From positions 1 through 64,000 of the forward strand of contig JAJZVO010000020.1 in assembly GCA_021845665.1 (NCBI GenBank): a DNA stretch of 64,000 bases, read 5' to 3'. This document shows positions 18,926 to 25,558 of this stretch, piece after piece. The translations under genes and the position numbers were made by a program. The notes below the pieces were generated by a model. The model had not been told where the DNA came from. It did no database searches and saw nothing but the letters and a program-made list of their open reading frames with translations. This DNA comes from Bacteroidota bacterium. Its GTDB lineage: Bacteria; Bacteroidota; Ignavibacteria; Kryptoniales; JAKASW01. Numbering within the stretch: the first letter of the stretch is position 1; each line of letters opens with the position of its first letter.

Positions 18926-19501
18926 CTAATCGTTCAGCCGCGTCACGGCCAGATCCGCAGCCGAATAAAAAAGTGGAAACGGCATGCCCCGCCTGGACTT
19001 ATAAACTTGTCTGACCTGGAGGAGCCTGATCTCGAAGCGGGCTAACCGTCCGAACTCGACAGTCGCAGATTCCCCGACCTTCAGTTTGACCTCTCGCGAC
19101 CGATGGTCGGAGTATGTCACTGTCAGCGTCGCATCGCCCAGATATTCGTGGACACGCTTGGCACCGATGATAAGCTTGTTTCGTCTTGCCTTTGAAGACT
19201 CTTTTTCAAGCACCGTGATGATGTCCCGAGGGCCAGTCTTTACGTAATTCACGGGCTCGGCGGCTTTCGGGAATTCGTAAGGCACGGTAAAAGCGATCCG
19301 CTCCGTCCAGTTTTTCTTCACGAAGCTGAATGCCTCGTTGATAAGTTTCATCTTCGCCGTTCCAATACGCTGCATCTTCGCGTCCCCTTCGAAGCGGTCG
19401 GGATGCCACGCCTTGACCTGTATGCTGAACGCTTCACGAACTTCTTCGAGCGTTTTTGGGCTGGACAATTCGAGTATGCGGTATGCTTCCTGCCAAGTCA
19501 T
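18926..19501 (-). CDS. J-domain protein
   Basis: A 191-aa protein with an N-terminal J-domain (about 1-66) that carries the HPD motif (WHPDRF) needed to stimulate DnaK ATPase. There is no Gly/Phe-rich or zinc-finger region, so it is not a canonical DnaJ. The remaining 110 residues are predicted to be beta-rich and are not recognised. It is a likely specialised Hsp70 co-chaperone. The YwbE gene follows on the same strand. Confidence 0.8.
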   Translation of the reverse strand: MTWQEAYRILELSSPKTLEEVREAFSIQVKAWHPDRFEGDAKMQRIGTAKMKLINEAFSFVKKNWTERIAFTVPYEFPKAAEPVNYVKTGPRDIITVLEKESSKARRNKLIIGAKRVHEYLGDATLTVTYSDHRSREVKLKVGESATVEFGRLARFEIRLLQVRQVYKSRRGMPFPLFYSAADLAVTRLND

Positions 19502-19683
19502 ATTACGATTCTAAATTATGAATTTTGAATTCTCAATTGGAATGATTCAAAGCATTTGTAATTCGGCGGACAGGAGAGAACAGTCTGCACCTGAACGGCT
19601 CGATGAAGTTATTTCGAGCCGCGCTGAAGTGCAACATCAAGGGAAAGTTTTTGCGAGCGAAATCCCTTCGGATATTTCCGATG

Positions 19684-20318
19684 TCAATTAAGAATCGTTA
19701 TCGAAATCGGATCGTCCGCAACCTCGATATGGAAAGAGACATAAAGCCCGGCCATATCGATAACCGAAATTGACCCCCAGCCCTGGTTGGTGACGTACGC
19801 GTAGTTTCCGTCATGTCCGACGGCAACATCGTTCGGCATGTTGTCCACTGGAATTACTTTCACTACTGAATCGCTGTCGAGACCGATGACCGTTAGCGTG
19901 TTCTGAGAGCATAATTCGGTATGTACGCGAGCTTTCCATCGGGCGTGAACGCGAGGCCCATCGGCCGCCCGCCGATCCATACACTCTTTATGATCTCCTG
20001 CCTGACGGGATCGATGATGCGCACGAACGGCCTAAAGATGGCGGGCTGGTAAAACGGGTTGCGGCTCTTTAGATAATATACCATGCCGGTTCTTTCAGAT
20101 ATCTTCCTCGTAATGGCGTGGGTGATATGACTTACCAGGGCAATATTAAGAGAATGGAAATCCAGTCGCCTCCCTGCGGAATCCTGATTTACGGGGAGAC
20201 ATGAATTTCCGGAAAGCCCGGTTGAGACATTTCCACCTGGATGCAGAGTCAATCCTGTAAGACTTAAAATGGCGGTGACTGCCAGTGGCAACGCGTAGTT
20301 TCTTCTTGAGCGCTTCAT
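19684..20318 (-). pseudogene. YncE-like beta-propeller gene with a frameshift
   Basis: A secreted beta-propeller gene split over two frames. The first part starts at ATG 20318 (GGAGC seven bases upstream) with a signal peptide and runs to a propeller blade ending in LAFTPDGKLAYIPNY. The continuation SQNTLTVIGLDSDS, then NDVAVGHDGNYAYVTNQGWGSISVID, is in the next frame. One missing base near 19900-19912 (for example a lost G giving NYGSQN) would restore one frame. The joined product is only about 210 aa, much shorter than usual seven-bladed YVTN-type proteins, so internal loss is also likely. Such proteins often bind surfaces or metals; function here is unknown and probably lost. Confidence 0.7.
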
Positions 20319-20386
20319 TTGCGAAGCTCCTTTCACGACTAATGGTTCTCATTCCGTTAGCCCCTATACGACCGGGACTCGTTCCG

Positions 20387-20427
20387 CACGCGTTCGCGTG
20401 ACTGGAAGGTCTTCGGCCTTCCGTGAC
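20387..20427. repeat. tandem hairpins with stable tetraloops
   Basis: Two adjacent perfect inverted repeats: CACGC-GTTC-GCGTG (20387-20400), then GGAAGG/CCTTCC (20404-20422) enclosing C(TTCG)G, which on the plus strand is a UUCG-type loop. The second hairpin is flanked by direct CGTGAC repeats (20397-20402 and 20422-20427). It lies in the 287-bp gap between the broken propeller gene and arsM. No oligo-T follows, so it is not a clear terminator. Confidence 0.45.
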
Positions 20428-20605
20428 GATCTATATTGAATGGACTAATAGCCGACCCAGGCTGCCGCGGAGATCTGAGCTTCCGCGGATGTTTGCCTTT
20501 TTTCCTTGTGTTACAGTACCCCGTTAGTTCATGAAATTCAAATAGTGATACACGACCCGGGCGATGCCTGGTCGCGGAGCACGCCCGGGAAATAGTCGTT
20601 CACTT

Positions 20606-21391
20606 TCAAGCGGCTGGTTTTCTTCCGGTGACGGTTATGCTGATGATTACAGTATCAGAAGAGCGGAGCGCGTCAAGATCCTCCTCGTTCACTCCATCCA
20701 AAATATCGTCTGGAACTGAGATCGGCCTTTCATTTTTCACGACGATATCCGCGAAACCTGACTTCTCGATAATGGAAATATAAGCTTCCTTCACGAGCGC
20801 GCCGCTGACACACCCCGCATACAGTGCCCCGATTTCCCTGAGCCTTTCCGGAATCGAGCCACGCGTCACTATATCGGAAATGCTGAAGTGTCCACCCGGC
20901 TTGAGCACACGCATTATCTCGGAAAAGGCATGCTCCTTGTTCGGCACGAGGTTAAGCACGCAATTGCTTAGTACGACATCGATGCTGTTTGAATCGACAG
21001 GCATGTTCTCGATCTCGCCGAGACGGAACTCGACGTTGGTGTAGCCGGCCTTTGCGTTGTTCGAGTTCCCTTTCGCAATCATCGCTTCGGTCATGTCTAT
21101 TCCGATCACTTTCCCCGATTCGCCTACGAGTCGCCGCGCGACGAACACGTCGTTGCCAGCGCCGCTCCCGAGATCGAGGACCGTATCTCCTTGCTTGACT
21201 CCCGCGCCATCCGTCGGTATCCCGCAGCCGAGTCCGTAGTCGGCTTCAGGGTTGTAGCCGTCGATGCCGGAGTAATCGATTTCAAAGACGACTTCTTTTT
21301 TTCCACCGCAGCCGCACCGCAATTTCGGCTTGTTCAAGATCGCAGAATATTTGTCTTTCACTTCGGATTTCAATTGTTCCTCGTTTTTCAT
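20606..21391 (-). CDS. arsM: arsenite S-adenosylmethionine methyltransferase
   Basis: A 261-aa class I methyltransferase that converts As(III) to methylated arsenicals. The SAM motif VLDLGSGAGNDVF is followed by GIDMTEAM and a post-I acid. Family-specific thiols are present: RCGCGG near the N-terminus, GLGCGIPT, VLSNCVLNL and LYAGCVSGA, where ArsM binds As(III) through conserved cysteines. AGGAGG precedes the ATG. It is the last gene of arsR-arsN-arsM on the minus strand and should be induced by arsenite through ArsR. Confidence 0.93.
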   Translation of the reverse strand: MKNEEQLKSEVKDKYSAILNKPKLRCGCGGKKEVVFEIDYSGIDGYNPEADYGLGCGIPTDGAGVKQGDTVLDLGSGAGNDVFVARRLVGESGKVIGIDMTEAMIAKGNSNNAKAGYTNVEFRLGEIENMPVDSNSIDVVLSNCVLNLVPNKEHAFSEIMRVLKPGGHFSISDIVTRGSIPERLREIGALYAGCVSGALVKEAYISIIEKSGFADIVVKNERPISVPDDILDGVNEEDLDALRSSDTVIISITVTGRKPAA

Positions 21392-21426
21392 AACAGCCTC
21401 CTGAGATTATCGTGATAAGAATGAAA

Positions 21427-21873
21427 CTAGTGTGAAGCAAGTTCAAGCTTCATGCAGACGGCCGACTTAGGACAGGCAAACGTAAACTCGGAGGAGCGTT
21501 TCATCTCCGCGTTATCGATGCCTGAGCGTTCTACTACGGAAAATCCCTTCTTGAGGAAGAAATCCCTGGCAGTCTCGGTGAGCAGGATGACGCTGCGCAC
21601 GTTCGCGTTCCGTGCTTCGTCCAGCATCCGGTCAACGATCATTGAGCCGTAGCCTTTGTCCCTCATTCCCGACAGGACCGTCACCGACCGGAGAAGCGCC
21701 TCCTCTCCATAGATTTCCATGCCCGCCATTCCGATTACTTTGCCGTCTTCTTCCGCCATGTAGAAGGTAGTGATGCGATTGTCGAGACTCTCGACCGGGA
21801 GATTCGCTGCCGTAAGCATGGACGATATGAGTTTCCCGTCGCCCGGACCTGATTTTCTGAGCGTTATATCCAT
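21427..21873 (-). CDS. arsenic-associated GNAT acetyltransferase (ArsN2-like)
   Basis: About 148 aa. The ATG at 21873 overlaps the last codons of arsR (its stop is at 21864) and has GAAGGG upstream, so translation is coupled. The GNAT acetyl-CoA loop is seen as GMRDKGYGS. The C-terminal half (LLTETARDFFLKKGF, then EFTFACPKSAVCM) matches the arsenic-resistance N-acetyltransferase ArsN2 pattern. Its substrate is unproven: ArsN1 acetylates arsenical compounds, and ArsN2 is named by operon association. The location between arsR and arsM supports an arsenic role. Confidence 0.8.
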   Translation of the reverse strand: MDITLRKSGPGDGKLISSMLTAANLPVESLDNRITTFYMAEEDGKVIGMAGMEIYGEEALLRSVTVLSGMRDKGYGSMIVDRMLDEARNANVRSVILLTETARDFFLKKGFSVVERSGIDNAEMKRSSEFTFACPKSAVCMKLELASH

Positions 21874-22223
21874 TGTTTTCCCTTCGGCGAACAACTGTTC
21901 ACCTCGCATCCGGACTTTAGTTCGTCGAAGAGTTCGCCGAGCTGAAAGGCAAGATCGCTCACGGCTTTCCTGTTAAGGCAATAACATGACGAAGGACCCT
22001 CGATGGTCCCTGTGACGAGCCCTGCGTTCTCCAGCTCCTTGAGGTGTTGCGAGACGGTGGACTGGGCAAGCGGCAGTACATCGACAATTTCCCCGCAGAT
22101 ACAAGCATTTCTTTTCGCGAGGATCCTCAGAATTGCCACGCGTGCCGGATGCGCAAGCGCCTTCGCCAGCCCGGACAACCGCACTTCTTTCGACTTGAAC
22201 TCTTCTGTCTTCATTATCGGCAT
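21864..22223 (-). CDS. arsR: ArsR/SmtB family arsenic-responsive repressor
   Basis: A 119-aa winged-helix repressor. The recognition region contains STVSQHLKELENAGLV. A Cys pair in the alpha-3 segment (NACICGEIVD) is the classical As(III)-binding position, and extra cysteines occur near the C-terminus (GCEVNSC). It is first in the ars operon, overlapping the acetyltransferase gene by 10 bp. A perfect palindrome lies 13-34 bases upstream of its start and overlaps the -10 region, which suits autoregulation. Confidence 0.92.
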   Translation of the reverse strand: MPIMKTEEFKSKEVRLSGLAKALAHPARVAILRILAKRNACICGEIVDVLPLAQSTVSQHLKELENAGLVTGTIEGPSSCYCLNRKAVSDLAFQLGELFDELKSGCEVNSCSPKGKQWI

Positions 22224-22235
22224 TGGCTCAATTCC

Positions 22236-22257
22236 TTTATCGTATCTTTACGATAAA
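22236..22257. promoter_or_regulatory. probable ArsR operator
   Basis: Perfect 9-bp inverted repeat TTTATCGTA-TCTT-TACGATAAA. It directly follows and touches the -10 hexamer of the arsR promoter, the position from which a bound dimer would block RNA polymerase. Operator assignment is inference from symmetry and position. Confidence 0.75.
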
Positions 22258-22285
22258 AGATAAGCACATGTTACATCCCCGTCAA
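22257..22285 (-). promoter_or_regulatory. sigma70-type promoter of the ars operon
   Basis: On the minus strand, TTGACG (22285-22280) and TATCTT (22262-22257) are separated by exactly 17 bases, a good vegetative -35/-10 pair. It points to arsR. The -10 abuts the TATCG-type palindrome and the -35 overlaps a second palindrome by three bases. Confidence 0.65.
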
Positions 22286-22304
22286 TTAATAGAATTATTA
22301 ATTG
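22283..22304. promoter_or_regulatory. second palindrome upstream of arsR
   Basis: Perfect 9-4-9 inverted repeat CAATTAATA-GAAT-TATTAATTG, with the same geometry as the ArsR operator 47 bp away but a different sequence. It overlaps the edge of the arsR -35 and lies in the arsR-serpin divergent region, so it could be a site for another regulator. Nothing else was seen in the 348-bp gap 22224-22571. Confidence 0.45.
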
Positions 22305-22571
22305 AGATAAAACGATCAGCACTTTCCGCAAGAGTTGACTTAAGCTCGAGCGGCAGCGATCCGTTCGCCTTTGCGAATCCATTGTCTGGCTTGCGAACTT
22401 CGAAGTCGATCCGATACGGTTAACTCCCCGTAAGCTACATCTGACGGCGAGGCGTATCAGGGGCTTGCACATTAACATAACTTGGGATAACTTTACCGAA
22501 AACGGGTACCACCGGATAAGAAGTCTCTGGCAACCTTGAGTCTTCAATGACAATATGAAAGGGAAGAAACT

Positions 22572-23822
22572 ATGCGCGGGTCCGGTTTCTTATTGGCAGG
22601 TCTGATGATCAGCGTTGCTTTGATTAATTACGGTTGCAGCAAGGCGACGGCCCCGTATTCAAACGACCCAACGTCGACAGCACCATTGAGCTCGACCGAC
22701 AAGGCTGTCGAATCGGCAAGCAATTCATTCTCGACAACTCTCTTCAACCAGGTCTCGGCCCAAAATAACGGGAAGAATTTTTTCATTTCGCCGCTTAGCG
22801 TTTCCATGGCACTTGCTATGACGTTGAACGGCGCGTCCGGCCAGACATATAAACAAATCCAGAATACGCTTGGCCTCGCCGGGATATCCAATGGGGGGAT
22901 AAACCAGTCGTATCACAACCTTATCGCGATGTTCAAGGCTCTAGACCCGAACGTGACATTCGATATTGCCAACTCGATCTGGTACCGAAACACTTTCCCC
23001 GTACTGGACAGCTTCGTAACGACCAATTCTACTTACTTTAATGCAAAGGTCACCGCCCTAAATTTCGATAGCCCCAGTGCTGTCAACACCATGAATGGCT
23101 GGGTTAACAGCAACACGGACGGGTTGATCCCCGGTATCCTTTCCGGCCCGATTCCACCGAGTGCCGTGATGTACCTGATCAACGCTCTATATTTCCATGG
23201 CACCTGGGAATACAAATTTCCGTATGCGGCTACAAAAGTTGAGACGTTTTATCTTGCCGGTGGGAAGACCGAGTCAGATTCGATGATGACTCTGAATGAC
23301 ACGCTAAATTACTACTCAGATCAGAGTTTCACCGCCATCGAGCTTCCTTACGGAAACGGCGACTACAGTATGGTGGTACTGCTCCCGGCAAAAGCCATAA
23401 CTTCCGGCAATCCTATCCCATCCCTCAGCCAGGGCGAGTTGAACAGCATATTCGCGGGCTTCAAACCGAAAGATCTGGACGTGACAGTTCCGAAGTTCAA
23501 ACTCTGTTACTCAATTAACCTCGACAGTGTCCTGTCCGTTGTTGGAATGCCCGACGCATTTGAACCATACGAGGCTGATTTCAGCCGGATTAGTTCTATG
23601 TCAGGGCTCTTCATATCTTCCGTGATACATAAGACATACATCGATGTCAATGAAGCTGGAACTAAAGCGGCTGCCGTCACTTCGATTGGCATCAGATTCA
23701 CCATTGCAATGCCCCTACCGCCCTCTTTCGATGCAGATCGTCCGTTCATCTTCCTTATCAAGGAAAACCACAACAACACCATCATGTTCATGGGAGCCGT
23801 AACTCAGCCGAGTGCTGAATAG
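22572..23822 (+). CDS. lipoprotein serpin (serine protease inhibitor)
   Basis: A 416-aa serpin with a lipoprotein signal (INYGC), so it is envelope-anchored. Serpin landmarks: NFFISPLSVSMALAMTLNGA, the breach-region phrase YLINALYFHGTWEYKF, and the hinge NEAGTKAAAVTS starting at Glu361. Small residues in the proximal hinge indicate an inhibitory serpin able to insert its loop. Counting 17 residues from Glu361 puts P1 near Thr377 (IGIRF-TIAM), so the target is probably not trypsin-like, although cleavage could shift by a residue or two. AAGGGAAG precedes the ATG. It may protect the cell from its own or foreign proteases. Confidence 0.92.
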   Translation: MRGSGFLLAGLMISVALINYGCSKATAPYSNDPTSTAPLSSTDKAVESASNSFSTTLFNQVSAQNNGKNFFISPLSVSMALAMTLNGASGQTYKQIQNTLGLAGISNGGINQSYHNLIAMFKALDPNVTFDIANSIWYRNTFPVLDSFVTTNSTYFNAKVTALNFDSPSAVNTMNGWVNSNTDGLIPGILSGPIPPSAVMYLINALYFHGTWEYKFPYAATKVETFYLAGGKTESDSMMTLNDTLNYYSDQSFTAIELPYGNGDYSMVVLLPAKAITSGNPIPSLSQGELNSIFAGFKPKDLDVTVPKFKLCYSINLDSVLSVVGMPDAFEPYEADFSRISSMSGLFISSVIHKTYIDVNEAGTKAAAVTSIGIRFTIAMPLPPSFDADRPFIFLIKENHNNTIMFMGAVTQPSAE

Positions 23823-23905
23823 AACACGCCGCGATTCACTGCGCAGCGCCGGTTCCGACGGAAGCGAGATTATCCGGAAAGGTGCAGACTATATCTGTTA
23901 CGATC

Positions 23906-24649
23906 TCACTCCCATACCACCTTCGCCCTGCATAATTCCACGCTGTCCCTTTCACGGACCACTTCGCAGTACCGGTAATCCGGATCGGCTGCGGAATTTA
24001 CATATACTTTGTCGCCCGACTGGGCCTCGGCAAGAAAATTGACATCGAAAGATCTGAGACTCTTTTCTTCGATCACGGACTTCGGAAAGCTGTCGAGAAT
24101 CCATGCCAGGTATCTCGAGGAATTGACATGATTGTTAACATCGATATCCCTGTACGTGACGACGTGTTCAAAGCCGGTTCTGACCGCTTCGCGTTGCTCG
24201 ATCTTTTCAAGTTTGATGTCGATCGCATGTTTGTCGAGTTGGACAGGAAAATCGCCGCTCTCCAGATTGATCCTTTGAATGCGCGAAGTCTTTCTGTCTA
24301 TCACGAGCCACGCCGATGTCGCCGAGACGAGCTTCTCACCGGTCTCTGAAAATACACTAAAATCTCTGAGACCGAAAAGCTTGTCCGTCCCTTTGCTCCA
24401 GGTTTCGACCGTAATCTCATCATCCCATTTCGGCAATCCCTGAATGACCGCGAGGAAGCGCGAAAGGACCCAGAGTTGCCCCTCTTCTTTGAGAGAATCG
24501 TAACTGAACTTCGAGTTGTTTGCATGTGCCCAGGCGCTGTCGAGAAGAATGGAAAACAGAATATCGGGCCTCGCGATCCCTTTTCGATCGACCTCCCACG
24601 AATGGAGACGAAACTTGCGCCTTAGAATTGGAGGTGTAGTAGTACTCAT
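23906..24649 (-). CDS. acyl-ACP thioesterase
   Basis: A 247-aa protein of the acyl-ACP thioesterase family (double hot-dog fold), expected to release fatty acids from acyl carrier protein in the cytoplasm. The second hot-dog contains the diagnostic RDIDVNNHVNSSRYLAW (residues about 167-183) with the catalytic Asn/His. The first half carries the substrate-binding W-S-x-G pattern (VETWSKGT). It is not linked to the fab operon at 55-61 kb. Confidence 0.88.
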   Translation of the reverse strand: MSTTTPPILRRKFRLHSWEVDRKGIARPDILFSILLDSAWAHANNSKFSYDSLKEEGQLWVLSRFLAVIQGLPKWDDEITVETWSKGTDKLFGLRDFSVFSETGEKLVSATSAWLVIDRKTSRIQRINLESGDFPVQLDKHAIDIKLEKIEQREAVRTGFEHVVTYRDIDVNNHVNSSRYLAWILDSFPKSVIEEKSLRSFDVNFLAEAQSGDKVYVNSAADPDYRYCEVVRERDSVELCRAKVVWE

Positions 24650-24676
24650 TTAGAAAAACTCAATGATATGAAATTC

Positions 24677-24794
24677 CTAGTGCCCATCCAACTATCATTT
24701 GCTAACTTGGTCCCGCCAAAAGCGGGCGGGACGCTCATTCCAACAATAATTTTACCTGCACGTTGTTTGGTAAAATTAGTTGGAATGGCACTAG
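24677..24794. repeat. 118-bp MITE-like element with nested inverted repeats
   Basis: Terminal inverted repeats of 17 bp match at 15 positions (CTAGTGCCCATCCAACT at 24677-24693 against the complement of 24778-24794). Inside are a GC-rich hairpin GTCCCGCC/GGCGGGAC (24710-24717 and 24725-24732), an ATTCCAAC copy of the end (24736-24744) and ATTTTAC/GTAAAAT arms (24749-24755 and 24770-24776). There is no coding capacity. It separates the acyl-ACP thioesterase promoter region from the ORF6N gene. Confidence 0.6.
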
Positions 24795-24799
24795 CAGAT

Positions 24800-25351
24800 T
24801 CAGTTCGTGGTGGTACGTCGCCCATACCGGCTTTCCCTCTCTCTGACTCTGAACCCAATAGGGTTCTTCGGCTTTTCGGGCGGCTCTATGAGCCGACGGA
24901 TCGCGTCGAACACCATCTTGAACTGCACGTCGTATTTCCCCTCCAAAGCATCTATCCTGCGGGCGAGTTCAGCATTCGAAGAGAGAAGTTCACGGAGATG
25001 AACATCGGTTCGCACGATTTGAAGACTGGCCCGGATCGCCCGCGGGCTGTTAAAAACATTCGCAAGCATCAAAGCCCCGTGCTCTGTAAACGCAAAAGGC
25101 CGATAGGGTGAAAAATTCAGCCGATCGAGGTGGTCGCAATTTCTGACCACCTCTGAAGTCTCTTCGGGCGTCAACTCGAACATGAAATCCGGTGGAAACC
25201 TGTCAGGGTTCCTTCGAACCTGTTCTTTTAGCCTCGTTGTCGTGACGCCAAACAGAACAGCCAGATCTGCATCGATCATGACTTTCTTGCCCCGGATCAA
25301 GAGGATGCTTTTCTCAATCCGCTCGATCGGTAAGAGTGATTTGCCCGTCAT
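24800..25351 (-). CDS. ORF6N domain protein
   Basis: About 183 aa. The N-terminal ORF6N domain is clear: IERIEKSILLIRGKKVMIDADLA is the family opening (residues about 8-30), followed by LFGVTTTRLKEQVRRN, FPPDFMFEL, and the AFTEHGALMLANVF signature. A C-terminal coiled-coil-like helix follows (about 115-160). ORF6N/KilA-N proteins occur in phages and as chromosomal genes in Bacteroidota; a DNA-binding antirepressor-like role is presumed. The ATG at 25351 follows GGGCGGGAAA; an upstream in-frame ATG at 25384 is less likely. It is flanked on both sides by MITE-like repeats, which suits mobile origin. Confidence 0.85.
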   Translation of the reverse strand: MTGKSLLPIERIEKSILLIRGKKVMIDADLAVLFGVTTTRLKEQVRRNPDRFPPDFMFELTPEETSEVVRNCDHLDRLNFSPYRPFAFTEHGALMLANVFNSPRAIRASLQIVRTDVHLRELLSSNAELARRIDALEGKYDVQFKMVFDAIRRLIEPPEKPKNPIGFRVRERESRYGRRTTTN

Positions 25352-25452
25352 AAATTTCCCGCCCTCGCCCTCTCTGTTATGCATACTGAACTCTCACATA
25401 TCCAGCCTTCCGTAGAATTTATTCCCCAATAAGACGAGGAGCCAACAAGGGG

Positions 25453-25540
25453 AGAGGCTGTCCCAAAAGCGCAAAGCCCCCTGGGTTTGGTGTTATGAGA
25501 GGCGTCGATTTCAATCGATGCCACTTTGGGGACAGCCTCT
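25453..25540. repeat. 88-bp MITE-like element, copy A
   Basis: Perfect 12-bp terminal inverted repeats AGAGGCTGTCCC (25453-25464) and GGGACAGCCTCT (25529-25540), a type of end seen in several DDE insertion-sequence families. The interior contains CTGGGTTTGG and the small palindrome TCGATT-TC-AATCGA. A diverged copy of the interior (about 50 of 56 positions identical) is present at 39226-39343. It has no coding capacity and lies between the M16 peptidase stop and the ORF6N gene. Confidence 0.7.
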
Positions 25541-25558
25541 TACTCAATCATCGTTACA

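Noticed and set aside
20465-20488. CCGCGGA/TCCGCGG hairpin followed by a T-run
   Set aside because: It looks like a terminator on the plus strand, but no plus-strand gene lies upstream; its role could not be supported.
22248-22553. 101-codon minus-strand frame upstream of arsR
   Set aside because: It runs through the ars promoter and both palindromes, and its product is low-quality; it cannot be a gene if the promoter is real.
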